The notes under the pieces were generated by a model. The model was not told the DNA's origin. It ran no database searches and saw nothing but the letters and a program-made list of their open reading frames with translations. From positions 806,001 to 870,000 of the forward strand of contig OY970226.1 in the NCBI GenBank assembly GCA_963714065.1: a stretch of 64,000 nucleotides of DNA. Reading direction: 5' to 3'. The DNA is from JAZKID01 sp963714065. Lineage in GTDB: Bacteria; Pseudomonadota; Alphaproteobacteria; Rhizobiales; UBA4765. A program made the translations under genes and the position numbers. This document shows positions 23,874-32,889 of the stretch, piece after piece. How positions within the stretch are numbered: position 1 is the stretch's first letter; every line of letters starts with the position of its first letter.

Positions 23874-24109
23874 GTGCTTGCGCATCGAGCAAGATAAGCT
23901 GGACGCTAACGGGCAGGCAATTCGAAGCCCTGAAAGTCGCCGAAGCAAAGGGCGGGGCGTTTTACGTCAGCGGCAGCAATGCTGGCGGTGCTATCCGCCG
24001 CATGTGCGAGCGCCTTGCCGAGTATGGCTTTGTCGAAAATCAGCCACCCTTCCCGATCACTCAAAAAGGCCGCGATGCTATCGCCCAAGTCGAAGCGAGG
24101 GCGGCATGA
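23870..24109 (+). CDS. Small winged-helix-like protein (79 aa)
   Basis: SWTLTGRQFEALKVAEAKGG, GGAIRRMCERLAEYGFVEN and FPITQKGRDAIAQ follow the helix-helix-wing pattern of small phage DNA-binding proteins. It overlaps both neighbours by 4 bp. Confidence 0.6.
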   Translation: MSACASSKISWTLTGRQFEALKVAEAKGGAFYVSGSNAGGAIRRMCERLAEYGFVENQPPFPITQKGRDAIAQVEARAA

Positions 24110-24261
24110 AGGCCGACAAACAACGCGCTGAATTTTATGATCAGATCTATGGGGGCAAAAAAAAGCCACCGAGAATGTGGCTGCTGATCTGCATCCTGAT
24201 TGCGTTTATCACCCTGTCTATTCTAGCGCCATTACCATTCTTGATGATGGTGAAGCCATGA
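24106..24261 (+). CDS. Small membrane protein (51 aa)
   Basis: ATG at 24106 overlaps the preceding stop. A basic N terminus (KADKQRAEFYDQIYGGKKKP) is followed by one strongly hydrophobic helix (WLLICILIAFITLSILAPLP). Type II orientation is expected. It is followed by another 4-bp overlap, so it is very likely translated. Confidence 0.62.
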   Translation: MKADKQRAEFYDQIYGGKKKPPRMWLLICILIAFITLSILAPLPFLMMVKP

Positions 24262-24440
24262 CGCCGCGTCTCGCTTTTGTGTGCGGCCTACGCGGGGCAT
24301 CGGCGCAAATATGGAATGGCGACCAAAGCGGTGTGAATGGTCAGGAGCCGCCGACATACGGCAAGCCCATTGATCTGCCGCCAGGCGAAGAGAAGTGGCC
24401 GCTCGCAGCCTTAGAACGCATCTATCTGTCGCAGGTTTAA
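24258..24440 (+). CDS. Small early protein (60 aa), unknown
   Basis: ATG 24258 is chosen for the ATGA overlap with the membrane protein gene. Contains MTPRLAFVCGLRGASAQIWN. No family recognised. Confidence 0.55.
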   Translation: MTPRLAFVCGLRGASAQIWNGDQSGVNGQEPPTYGKPIDLPPGEEKWPLAALERIYLSQV

Positions 24441-24441
24441 T

Positions 24442-24729
24442 ATGGCCAGCGCATCAGCAAAATTAAAGGAATACCCAGAGAGCGGTCTGGTACGGCCTGC
24501 GCGGCCCCCAGCACCTTTTAGGAACGGTACGACCGTAGGGGTTCAGCCCGCCGCTCAAACTCAACAACGACCACGAGACGCGTGGGACGATTATCTTGAT
24601 GTTCGGTTCTGCCGTGAAGGCCGCTTGATTTGCGAACATGGTCAGGCAGGCATTAAACGGGCGCGGTCTTGGAATTCAGATCTTCCTAAACACTCTCCCG
24701 TTTTAAATAAAATGAGACTGGCGGCATGA
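24442..24729 (+). CDS. Small early protein (95 aa), unknown
   Basis: Pro- and Arg-rich N-terminal half, then RDAWDDYLDVRFCREGRLI with CEHGQAG. It overlaps the AlpA-like gene by 4 bp. Function unknown. Confidence 0.55.
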   Translation: MASASAKLKEYPESGLVRPARPPAPFRNGTTVGVQPAAQTQQRPRDAWDDYLDVRFCREGRLICEHGQAGIKRARSWNSDLPKHSPVLNKMRLAA

Positions 24730-24995
24730 CGAGCGCGACTTTAAATTTGCGGGTGCAACAGAAGCGAATGATGACCGCACAGGAGGCCGCTTATTACTGC
24801 GGCTTCCAGGGTGGGAAGTCTCCCGTAAAGCGATTTCAGGTAGAATGCCCCTGCCCGACACGCCTTGTCGACAGTCAGGAGCTCTACGATATCAAGCAGT
24901 TAGATAAATGGATTGACAGCTTTGGCTCCAGCGATTCGAATGTTGTTCCTTACGACAAGATTGTGGAGCAGTTAGCGTGCCGGTCATCAGGATGA
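24726..24995 (+). CDS. AlpA/excisionase-like DNA-binding protein
   Basis: 89 residues. MMTAQEAAYYCGFQGGKSPV followed by RLVDSQELYDIKQLDKWIDS is the MerR/AlpA-like fold used by excisionases. It overlaps the integrase start by 19 bp. It probably directs the integrase toward excision. Confidence 0.7.
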   Translation: MTSATLNLRVQQKRMMTAQEAAYYCGFQGGKSPVKRFQVECPCPTRLVDSQELYDIKQLDKWIDSFGSSDSNVVPYDKIVEQLACRSSG

Positions 24996-26146
24996 AGGGT
25001 TTTCAGATCTTCAAAGATCGGCATGGCAAAACGCGATGCTACCACCGGGCAAGCGGCCTCCCAATCAACCTTGAAAAGACTCCCATAGGCACCGCAGAAT
25101 TCTTCGCCGAGTGCGAGAGGATCAAAGAACGAAGCATAAGAAAGGTGCCGATGCCTGGCGCGCTCGGCCTTTTAATTCAGAATTATTGTGCAAGCAAAAA
25201 CTTTCAGGATTTAGCGCCGCGCACGCGCGCCGATTATGAAGCCATCTTTGATTATTTAAAACCGATCGCTGAAACCGCCCTACAGCATTTCGATCCGCCA
25301 CTGGTAGCGCGCATCCGCGACAAGGCGGCAGAGATGAAAGGTCGCCGCTTCGGGACCTATGTTCGCCAAGTGCTTTCAATTATTTTCGGATGGGGTGTTG
25401 AGCGCGGATATATGAAAACCAACCCTGCAAAAGAAGTGAAGGGGATTAAGCGCCCGCGCGGGCTTGAGAGGGCAAATCATCCATGGACGGATGAAGAGCG
25501 CCACGTCGTCTTGGAAGCTGCCAGCCCTGCCCTCCGCGCGATCATTGCGCTCATGATGTATACTGGCATGGGGCCGAAGGATGTCGTAGCTGTTCAAAAA
25601 ATTGATTATGCAGATTCAGAAATCACCACCAGCCGCTCAAAAACTGGTGAGCCTATTTTCTGGCCAGTGCCGGCGCAGCTAAAAGACGAACTTAAACGCG
25701 GGCGGATTTACGAGATCGGGCGGCGCAGGAAATATGCAGAAAAAAATAATGGCGTGACCGAACTCGAACCATCGACACTTTGCGTCAACTCTTTCGGCTG
25801 GTCCTGGTCGCAGGACGGGATGCAGGCCTCATGGCAGAAATTAAAAGGGCGGCTTGTGAAGGCTGGCCTGGTCAGAAAGTCGCTCACGCTTTACGGCCTG
25901 CGCCACACGCTGGCGGTTATCCTGCGCGAGATCGGCGAAGACGAGCGCACGATCGCCGACGCCCTCGCCCAACGCGATATTAAGAGCGCGCGGATCTATG
26001 CGACGGGTGCGGATTTGCGGCCAAAAATGCTGATCGTGTCGAAAAGCTTTGAAAAAGAACTGACGAAAAGGGCGACCAAAGCGCGAACAAAACTGTCAAA
26101 CCTTTCAGAAAAAGTGTCAAACCTCAAATCTCTCAAGGTTGGCTGA
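24977..26146 (+). CDS. int: Tyrosine integrase
   Basis: 389 residues with the usual SAM-like core-binding region (about 60-140) and catalytic region. LTLYGLRHTLAVILREIGE is box II (Arg and second His) and ARIYATGADL holds the nucleophilic Tyr. In box I the usual Arg is replaced: MMYTGMGPKDVVAVQ. I recall the same GxGP form in other alphaproteobacterial phage integrases, so it may be a family trait. It ends 34 bp before the tRNA-His, its presumed target. Confidence 0.92.
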   Translation: MPVIRMKGFQIFKDRHGKTRCYHRASGLPINLEKTPIGTAEFFAECERIKERSIRKVPMPGALGLLIQNYCASKNFQDLAPRTRADYEAIFDYLKPIAETALQHFDPPLVARIRDKAAEMKGRRFGTYVRQVLSIIFGWGVERGYMKTNPAKEVKGIKRPRGLERANHPWTDEERHVVLEAASPALRAIIALMMYTGMGPKDVVAVQKIDYADSEITTSRSKTGEPIFWPVPAQLKDELKRGRIYEIGRRRKYAEKNNGVTELEPSTLCVNSFGWSWSQDGMQASWQKLKGRLVKAGLVRKSLTLYGLRHTLAVILREIGEDERTIADALAQRDIKSARIYATGADLRPKMLIVSKSFEKELTKRATKARTKLSNLSEKVSNLKSLKVG

Positions 26147-26149
26147 CAG

Positions 26150-26200
26150 CAATTTCCTTAATAGTGGCAAAGAGTTAAATGGTACAGTCGGGCGGGCTTG
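26150..26200. other. Presumed prophage attachment site at the tRNA-His 3' end
   Basis: The integrase faces the 3' end of the tRNA. The second att copy must lie left of the window, so the core cannot be defined here. Inferred from layout only. Confidence 0.5.
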
Positions 26201-26256
26201 AACCGCCGACCTCCGGAGCCACAATCCGGCGCTCTAACCAACTGAGCTACGACTGC
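26180..26256 (-). tRNA. tRNA-His (GTG)
   Basis: Cloverleaf with anticodon GTG (26220-26222), TTCAAGC T-arm, acceptor GCAGTCG/CGACTGT and encoded CCA. The base before the 5' G is T, and position 73 is A, so it lacks the G-1:C73 pair of most bacterial tRNA-His. That absence is a known trait of Alphaproteobacteria. Confidence 0.95.
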
Positions 26257-26320
26257 ACATGAGGAGCTTACTTCAAGCGCGCTTTTGCGGTTTTTTCAAG
26301 CGTTCTCGGGCCCGGCAAAG

Positions 26321-26362
26321 AAAAAAGCCCGGAAAGCATGCGCTTCCGGGCTTTGTTTTTTA
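26321..26362. terminator. Bidirectional terminator downstream of the phasin gene
   Basis: AAGCCCGGAA / TTCCGGGCTT stem with A-run before and T-run after; the minus-strand reading would end the phasin transcript. Confidence 0.85.
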
Positions 26363-26374
26363 AGCTATTTCGGC

Positions 26375-26863
26375 TCAGGCCGTTTTTCTATTGAAGGTTT
26401 CGCGGAACGTGTCTTCCACCGCCTGGCGCGCGGCCGTGCTGATGGGCTCGGACGTATCGTTGGCGATCTTCGCGGTAAGCTGCTGGATTTCGCGGCCCTG
26501 CTCGGTCAGCGTTTCGCACTGCCGGCGCACGAAGCTCGTCTGCTTTTCGAACGCTTCGGCGACGGTGCCCGACTGCAGCAGCGACTTGAAGAAATCGAAG
26601 AGGGCGTTGGTCTGATCCTGCGCATTGTCGAGGATCTTGCTGCTCAGCTCCATCGAACCCTTGCTATAGGCGGAAAACGCGCCCTCCAGCACATTCGTGG
26701 TCTGCTCGGCCGTCTGCTTGAAGCGGTCGTAATTCTCCTTGCTTTGCGCAAAGCTCTTTTCCGCAAGTTCGCGGAAAGCGGCGGGTACTTCCATGCGCGG
26801 CAGCTCGAAATTCGGAATTTCAAATTTCATACCTTGTTTGCCGGTATTTTCGTTCTTCGACAT
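26375..26863 (-). CDS. Phasin family protein
   Basis: 162 residues. IPNFELPRMEVPAAFRELAE, then FAQSKENYDRFKQTAEQTTN and long amphipathic helices (ILDNAQDQTNALFDFFKSLL), define the alphaproteobacterial phasin family (Phasin_2). Phasins coat polyhydroxybutyrate granules. The acetoacetyl-CoA synthetase at 30.7 kb fits storage-polymer turnover. It is monocistronic with its own terminator. Confidence 0.9.
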   Translation of the reverse strand: MSKNENTGKQGMKFEIPNFELPRMEVPAAFRELAEKSFAQSKENYDRFKQTAEQTTNVLEGAFSAYSKGSMELSSKILDNAQDQTNALFDFFKSLLQSGTVAEAFEKQTSFVRRQCETLTEQGREIQQLTAKIANDTSEPISTAARQAVEDTFRETFNRKTA

Positions 26864-27133
26864 GCTGTGATCCTCCAGCGGGTTGTGATGTGGGCAGTGA
26901 ATTTTTTATCGCAAAGGTTGTAACGCATTATTTTGTGCGGTGCAACATATATGTGAGTCGCGGGACTTTTATGGTTTGCCGAAGGTTAATGCGCTTACGC
27001 GAGGTTTTTATGAATTCCCGCTGGACCGCCGGCCCTATTTTGAATAATCTTGGGCGGATACTATAATATTTGTATATTTCATGCCGTCATTATAGATTAA
27101 ATACTTGAATAGATTTATTTTTACGAGGCTTAT

Positions 27134-28957
27134 GTGACCGCTTCCCTGTCTTCGGCCCTGGCTGCCGCAGACGAGCTTGAGCTGCTCGAGACATCGACAC
27201 GTCCGGCTCTCCTCTTAAGCGAGGACGGCACCTCCCTTCTATGGGCAAACCGCACGGCAGCGGACTTTGCGGGATTTTCCGCGGTCGACGACTTATTGGC
27301 TGCCCGGTTTCAGGGGACGCCCTTTGCGGCGCAAATGGAAATGCTACGCCGGAATCTCCACCCGGGAAGCCAGCGTCTCGAGCTTTTGCGCATGCCGGCC
27401 AAAACGGGCGTGCTGTCTTTTGTAGGCAAGGTCCGGCTGACGACATCGGGCGCGCGCACAGGGCTGCTGATCATAGGCCCGGAAACGAAACCAAAAGTGC
27501 CGCCCACCGCTAAAATTTTGCGGCCTGCAACGCCGGTTGCCAAGCCGAAAAAAACGGCAGCACCGAAAAAAGCGGGCGCTGCAAAAAAGAAAAAAGAAAA
27601 AAAGCGAGAAGAAAAACTCTCTTCCCCACCTGTACCGCAAAAAGCCGTCTCGCTGCCGAAACTGGAGCCGCATGAGCGGGAAAGCCTTGCCGCCATCGCC
27701 CGTGCACTCGGCGAGGCAAAGAATAGTTTCCCGGCCGAACATGAATTACCATCCTTATCGGAGCCGCAAACCGAAACCATCGCCCATCTCGAAGCGCAAA
27801 ACGGCAAGCTGCAAGAGCAACTGCATCAGGCCCATCTCCTGTCTGCCGAATTGCAGACGATCCTCGATACCGCGACGGACGGCGTGCTGATCCTCGACCG
27901 TTACGGGCGCGTTCTCAACATGAACAGGCCTGCCGAAGCGCTACTCGGCGTATCGTTCGAACAACATGCCGGTTTGAAACTGACCGATCTGCTCGATCCT
28001 GCCTCGCATGAAGCAGCGCTCGCCTATCTGCACGACAGCATGCAAGATGGAGCTTTGCCTGCGCCCGACCACGGCCGCGAGGTGACGGGCTTCCGGCAGG
28101 ATGGCGAAGCCATTCCCCTATTCATGACTCTGGACCGGCTCGGCAAGCATGACAGGGAGCCGCGATTTTGCGCCGTGCTGCGCGACATCACGCAATGGAA
28201 GCACGCAGAGGCAGGGCTGATTGCGGCGCGCAAACGCGCCGAAGCCGCATCCGAGCAGAAATCCGATTTCCTGGCCAAGATGAGCCATGAGATCCGCACG
28301 CCGCTGAATGCCATTATCGGCTTTTCCGAAGTGATGCTGGAAGAGCGCTTCGGCAGCATCGGCAATGAGCGCTACAAGCAATATCTCGGCGACATCCGCG
28401 CCTCGGGCGGCTTTCTGCTCAGCCTCGTCAACGATCTTCTGGACCTCTCCAAGATCGAAGCCGGCAAGCTCGATCTGACTTTCGCGCCCGTCTATCTCAA
28501 CGACATCGTGCTGCAGGGGATCGGCCTTTTGCAGGCACAGGCCAACCGGGGCGGCGTGATCCTGCGTTCGAGCCTGCAGGACCTGCCGCCCGTGGTTGCC
28601 GATGCACGCAGCATTCGGCAGATCCTGCTCAACCTGCTTTCGAACGCCATACGCTTTACGCCCGAAGGCGGGCAGATCATCGTCTCGACGGCCACGACCG
28701 AAAACGGCGACATCACCCTGCGCGTGCGGGATACGGGGATCGGCATGACGCAGGCCGAAATCGCGCTGGCGCTGGAACCGTTCCGCCAGATCAAATCCGA
28801 TCAGGAAAAAGAAGACGGGAAAGGCACAGGCCTTGGCCTGCCCATTTCAAAAGCGCTCACCGAGGCGAACCGCGCGCTGTTCGATATCGAAAGCACGCCG
28901 AAAAAAGGCACGCTGATCAGCATAACTTTTCCGCATACGCGCGTGCTTGGAGATTAA
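27134..28957 (+). CDS. Cytoplasmic PAS-domain histidine kinase
   Basis: 607 residues from a GTG start. A PAS-like N-terminal region (TRPALLLSEDGTSLLWANRT) is followed by a Lys-rich linker near 135-165. A second PAS domain lies around 235-350 (DTATDGVLILDRYGRVLNMN). HisKA follows with His near 385 (KMSHEIRTPLNAIIGFSE), then HATPase (VRDTGIGMT, GKGTGLGLPISKA). No membrane segment is seen, so it senses an internal signal. No partner regulator is adjacent. Confidence 0.92.
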   Translation: MTASLSSALAAADELELLETSTRPALLLSEDGTSLLWANRTAADFAGFSAVDDLLAARFQGTPFAAQMEMLRRNLHPGSQRLELLRMPAKTGVLSFVGKVRLTTSGARTGLLIIGPETKPKVPPTAKILRPATPVAKPKKTAAPKKAGAAKKKKEKKREEKLSSPPVPQKAVSLPKLEPHERESLAAIARALGEAKNSFPAEHELPSLSEPQTETIAHLEAQNGKLQEQLHQAHLLSAELQTILDTATDGVLILDRYGRVLNMNRPAEALLGVSFEQHAGLKLTDLLDPASHEAALAYLHDSMQDGALPAPDHGREVTGFRQDGEAIPLFMTLDRLGKHDREPRFCAVLRDITQWKHAEAGLIAARKRAEAASEQKSDFLAKMSHEIRTPLNAIIGFSEVMLEERFGSIGNERYKQYLGDIRASGGFLLSLVNDLLDLSKIEAGKLDLTFAPVYLNDIVLQGIGLLQAQANRGGVILRSSLQDLPPVVADARSIRQILLNLLSNAIRFTPEGGQIIVSTATTENGDITLRVRDTGIGMTQAEIALALEPFRQIKSDQEKEDGKGTGLGLPISKALTEANRALFDIESTPKKGTLISITFPHTRVLGD

Positions 28958-28963
28958 GAGCGA

Positions 28964-29794
28964 TCAGGATTTGCCGAGGCGGGCGGATTTGACGATTGCG
29001 TCGAGATCGTTGCTGACATTCTCGAAATCATTCGTCAGGCTGCTGCACTCGAACGAATAAGCCTGGCCGACGATTTCAAAATAGCTGAGCTGGATCGTCA
29101 TATCGGAGCGGCGCTCCGATCCCGCAACAAACACCTTGGATAGCAGTCCGTTGATCCCCTTATTGCTGATCTTGGTGATGGACTGTACTTCCCGGCCGTC
29201 CTGGCTCAGATTTTTGCGCATCATCTGGAGATTGCGGTCGTCGTGCATGATCTTGTTGATTTGCGCTTGCGTGATGTTGGGCGGCTGTTTCGGCACTCTA
29301 ACCACGACACGGCAAGTCGGCGACGGCGCGCCGGGGCCGTCCAGCAGGATAAGCGACATATCGTTTTTCTGATTGGGCAGCTCTACGACGATCCAGCCGG
29401 CAGGCAGGGACAGATCGAGGGTGGAGCGGCTATTGGTGAATTCTTGTGCCGGCAACAGAGGCCGCTCGGCCGGGCCCGGCGGCGGGATGCGCGCTTCGCC
29501 CGAGAAGGATTTCGCGGCGGCAGGCTTCGGTGTCACCACGGCCGCCTTCGGTACGCTTGCCTTGGGCGCGGCCGCCTTGGCAGGAACTATTTTTGCAGGA
29601 ACAATTTTTGCAGGCACAGGCGTTGCGGGCTTCGGCTTGGCCGGCTGCGTAGCGGCGGGCGTCAGTTGCGCGGGCGGCGCGGTTTGTGCCTGCGCGGACA
29701 AGGCTGCAAGGCAGAAAACAACTGAGGCCGCGAAAAAATTCCTTACGATCATCGGATTTCTTACGATCATCGGATTTCTTAAGTTCATGGACAT
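28964..29794 (-). CDS. Secreted protein with Ala/Pro/Lys linker (about 276 aa)
   Basis: Start uncertain: MSMNL at 29794, or ATG at 29830 (the open-frame start). A signal peptide (FFAASVVFCLAALSAQAQ) is followed by a 70-residue Ala/Pro/Lys linker with VPAKIVPAKIVPAK repeats, then a globular domain with LDLSLPAGWIVVELPNQKND. It is probably periplasmic and the linker may cross or touch the cell wall. An 18-bp tandem duplication at 29742-29779 doubles NPMIVR before the signal. Convergent with the kinase gene. No family recognised. Confidence 0.7.
   Translation of the reverse strand: MSMNLRNPMIVRNPMIVRNFFAASVVFCLAALSAQAQTAPPAQLTPAATQPAKPKPATPVPAKIVPAKIVPAKAAAPKASVPKAAVVTPKPAAAKSFSGEARIPPPGPAERPLLPAQEFTNSRSTLDLSLPAGWIVVELPNQKNDMSLILLDGPGAPSPTCRVVVRVPKQPPNITQAQINKIMHDDRNLQMMRKNLSQDGREVQSITKISNKGINGLLSKVFVAGSERRSDMTIQLSYFEIVGQAYSFECSSLTNDFENVSNDLDAIVKSARLGKS
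29742..29779. repeat. Tandem 18-bp duplication in the leader of the secreted protein gene
   Basis: TTACGATCATCGGATTTC occurs twice in direct succession, encoding NPMIVR twice. It is in frame, so harmless to the reading frame. Confidence 0.85.
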
Positions 29795-30028
29795 GGCTTT
29801 CGTTAAAGCAGAACCGGCTTTGGCATTCAACGCCGCATTTTATGTCCGGCTTTCATGGCATAGATGGGGCAAATTTCCGCTCTGAGTCAAATAAGCGGCC
29901 ATAAAGAGCCGCCGAGTCGTGATTTTTCTCTCCATCCTCATGTTTTTGAATGAGAAATGGAAATTATACTTTGACGAATCACGAAATTGATTCACGTTCA
30001 GCGCTCACTTTCACTGGAGGTTATTATT

Positions 30029-30709
30029 ATGGATGTCATCGCGTTTGCGTCGCGTAAAGGCGGCTCTGGAAAAACCACTTTGGCGGCGCAGCTTGCCGCG
30101 CATGCCCACAAACCCAGCAAACCCTGCCTGCTGATCGATACAGATCCGCAAGGGTCGCTGACCCTGTGGCATAAGCTTCGCGGCAATGACGAGCCGCCGC
30201 TCAAGACCGCGGTCCGCTCCGTTGGCGAGCTTGTCAAGGCCGCCGAACGCGCCGGCGTCGAATATGTCTTCATCGATACGCCGCCCAATATGTCGGGCGT
30301 GGTTATCGACGCAATCCATCAGGCCACGCTGGTCGTCATCCCGGCCCGCCCCGGCGTGTTCGACATCAGCGCCGTGCAGGAAACCATTGCGACCTGCCGC
30401 TCGCAGCGCACGCCTTACGCCGTCGTCATCAACGGTGCGCCTGCCCGCCGCGATGGCGTGGAAAGCCCGCTGGTCGTTGCAGCCCGCGAAGGCCTTTCCA
30501 AGCTGCGCGCTCCCGTCTGGTCCGGCCAGATCACCAATCGCGCAAGCTTCATTGCCGCCGTCGGCCATGGGGAAGGCGCGCGCGAATATGCGCCGCAAAG
30601 CATGGCGGCTTTCGACATCGCCCGTCTATGGACGGCGATCGAGAAGTCGCTCCGGGCCATCAACGGCGCAGGCTCCGCAAGCGGCGCCATGCACAAGCAG
30701 GCCGCCTGA
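30029..30709 (+). CDS. Orphan ParA-like ATPase
   Basis: 226 residues. ATG 30029 has GGAGG nine bases upstream; an earlier ATG in frame lacks a site. SRKGGSGKTTLAAQLAAHA is the deviant Walker A, LLIDTDPQGS the A' motif and VFIDTPPN the Walker B. There is no ParB or parS next door, so it is not the chromosome-partition ParA. Such orphans position chemoreceptor arrays, plasmids or other cargo. Confidence 0.85.
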   Translation: MDVIAFASRKGGSGKTTLAAQLAAHAHKPSKPCLLIDTDPQGSLTLWHKLRGNDEPPLKTAVRSVGELVKAAERAGVEYVFIDTPPNMSGVVIDAIHQATLVVIPARPGVFDISAVQETIATCRSQRTPYAVVINGAPARRDGVESPLVVAAREGLSKLRAPVWSGQITNRASFIAAVGHGEGAREYAPQSMAAFDIARLWTAIEKSLRAINGAGSASGAMHKQAA

Positions 30710-32665
30710 TTAACGAACCTGAAGCTCGGGCCTGTCTGAAAACAGCGCCAGGGCTTCGGGGTTCGCCAGGGCTTCCCTGTTTTTCACCTCACGGCCGTGG
30801 ACGATATCGCGCACGGCCAATTCCACGATCTTCCCCGATTTGGTACGCGGAATATCCGCAACGGCGAGAATAACCGCCGGCACATGGCGCGGCGACGCAC
30901 CAATCCTGATCTGCGATTTGATTTTACTCTTCAACGCGTCATCGAGCGCCACACCATCTCTCAGCCGCACAAAGAGTACGACACGCACATCGTTGTCGAC
31001 ATCCTGGCCGATGCATAGCGCTTCCAGAACTTCCGGAATCTGTTCGACCTGCGCATAGATCTCCGCCGTGCCGATGCGCACACCGCCGGGATTGAGCGTC
31101 GCATCCGAACGGCCATGAATGATGAACCCGTCCTGCTCGGTCTTCTCGGCAAAATCGCCATGACACCAGATGCCAGGAAAACGTTCGAAATAGGCCTTGC
31201 GGTATTTCACATGTCCCTTGTCGTTCCAGAAGCCGGCCGGCATTGCGGGGAACGGCTTTGTGCAGACAAGTTCGCCCTTTTCGCCCGTTCGCGCGGGCCT
31301 GCCGCTCTCGTCGAACACATCGACCGCCATGCCGAGCCCCGGCGCCTGGATCTCGCCGCGATAAACGGGGAGCGTCGGGTCGCCGCCGACAAAACAGGAA
31401 ACGATATCGGTGCCGCCCGAAATCGAGGCCAGATGCAGATCGGGCTTGATATCGCGATAGACGAAATCGAACCCTTCGGAGCTGAGCGGCGAACCGGTCG
31501 ACGTCATCCGCCTGAGCGATGAGAGATCATGCGTATCGCACGGCCGCCATCCGCTTTTGCGAAGACCGTCGATGAATTTTGCCGAGGTGCCGAACATGGT
31601 CATTTTCCCTGCATCGGCATAATCGAACAGAATGCGCTCGTTGGGATAGACGGGCGAGCCGTCGTAAAGCAGCAATGTCGCCTCTTGAGCCAGGCCCGAG
31701 GCGAGCCAATTCCACATCATCCAGCCGCAAGTGGTGAAATAGAACAGGCGGTCGTTCGGTTTGACGTCGCAATGCAGCCGGTGTTCTTTCAGATGCTGCA
31801 GCAGCGTGCCGCCTGCCGTATGCACGATGCATTTCGGTATGCCCGTGGTCCCTGAGGAAAACAGAATATAAAGCGGATGCGAAAAGGGAAGCTGCGCAAA
31901 ATCCACTTTTTGTGGCCGGTATTGCGCGCGCAATTGCGGCAAGGTCACAGCTCCTGGCAACACGCAATGTTCTTCAATGTAAGGAACGATCAACACGCGA
32001 TGCACGCTGGGAAAACTCGCCATAATCTCCTTCAGCTTTTCTTCAATCCCGATACGCTTGCCGTTATAAAAAACGCCATCGCAGGCGACCAGAATTTTCG
32101 GCTCGATCTGTGCGAAACGGTCCAGTACGCCGCGCGCGCCGAAATCGGGGGAGCAGGAAGAGAAAACGGCGCCGATACTCGCGCAGGCCAGCATGAGGGC
32201 GATGGTTTCCGGCAGGTTCGGCATGATCGCTGCCACGCGGTCGCCGGGCGCAATTTCGTGCGCAAGCAGGAATTGCTGCAGGATGGAAACGAGCTCATAT
32301 AGCTCACGCCAGCTCATGCTGCGTTTTATCTTGTCCTCACCCCAGAACAGGAGTGCGGTACTTTCGTCCTGCCGGCGCAGCAGGTTCTGTGCAAAATTCA
32401 GCCGTGCCTGCGGGAAAAACTGCGCCCCCGGCATTTTGTCGGCATCGGTCAGCGCCACATTGCCTTTTGTTTCGGCAATGACACCGCAGAAATCCCACAA
32501 GACGCTCCAGAAATCGCCGATCCGCTGGATGGAAAAAGCATGCAGCGCCTTGCTATCGCGCAAATCGAGACTGAAGCGATCGTTGACGAAAAGCCGAAAC
32601 GCCGTCATCTGCGAGGCTGCGACAGCCGCAGGCGGCGGCGTCCATAAAGGGGCTGCAACGGACAT
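30710..32665 (-). CDS. Acetoacetyl-CoA synthetase
   Basis: 651 residues, the usual length. ILFSSGTTGIPKCIVH is the AMP-binding P-loop, TTCGWMMWNWL and GVRIGTAEIY are family landmarks, and RTKSGKIVELAVRDIVHG near the end carries the acylatable Lys. It activates acetoacetate released from PHB breakdown to acetoacetyl-CoA. Convergent with the ParA gene. Confidence 0.93.
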   Translation of the reverse strand: MSVAAPLWTPPPAAVAASQMTAFRLFVNDRFSLDLRDSKALHAFSIQRIGDFWSVLWDFCGVIAETKGNVALTDADKMPGAQFFPQARLNFAQNLLRRQDESTALLFWGEDKIKRSMSWRELYELVSILQQFLLAHEIAPGDRVAAIMPNLPETIALMLACASIGAVFSSCSPDFGARGVLDRFAQIEPKILVACDGVFYNGKRIGIEEKLKEIMASFPSVHRVLIVPYIEEHCVLPGAVTLPQLRAQYRPQKVDFAQLPFSHPLYILFSSGTTGIPKCIVHTAGGTLLQHLKEHRLHCDVKPNDRLFYFTTCGWMMWNWLASGLAQEATLLLYDGSPVYPNERILFDYADAGKMTMFGTSAKFIDGLRKSGWRPCDTHDLSSLRRMTSTGSPLSSEGFDFVYRDIKPDLHLASISGGTDIVSCFVGGDPTLPVYRGEIQAPGLGMAVDVFDESGRPARTGEKGELVCTKPFPAMPAGFWNDKGHVKYRKAYFERFPGIWCHGDFAEKTEQDGFIIHGRSDATLNPGGVRIGTAEIYAQVEQIPEVLEALCIGQDVDNDVRVVLFVRLRDGVALDDALKSKIKSQIRIGASPRHVPAVILAVADIPRTKSGKIVELAVRDIVHGREVKNREALANPEALALFSDRPELQVR

Positions 32666-32722
32666 GATACCGTTGGCTTGCCATAAAGCGGGAGCGCTTC
32701 CAAGCGGCTTAAAAGGACAGTT

Positions 32723-32813
32723 AGTGGATCAGTTTTATTCCGCTCATTCCCATTCATATCGGGCAAGCCGATGTAGGATGGGGGTGAGCGGAAATAAACC
32801 AAACTGACCCACT
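32723..32813. repeat. 91-bp imperfect inverted repeat, MITE-like
   Basis: AGTGGATCAGTTT opens the left arm and AAACTGACCCACT closes the right; inside, TTCCGCTCA and TGAGCGGAA also pair, down to a TCGG/CCGA tip. The arms are about 40 bp with a few bulges. No transposase is present. It could be a solo insertion element, or ends of a lost insertion sequence, between the synthetase and AsmA genes. Confidence 0.7.
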
Positions 32814-32889
32814 TCCAAAAGGGCTTGTAGAGAAAGGGCTTGCACGGCTAAGGTGAGCGCTTGTTTCGATTGAATCCTGTGGAAGCCCC

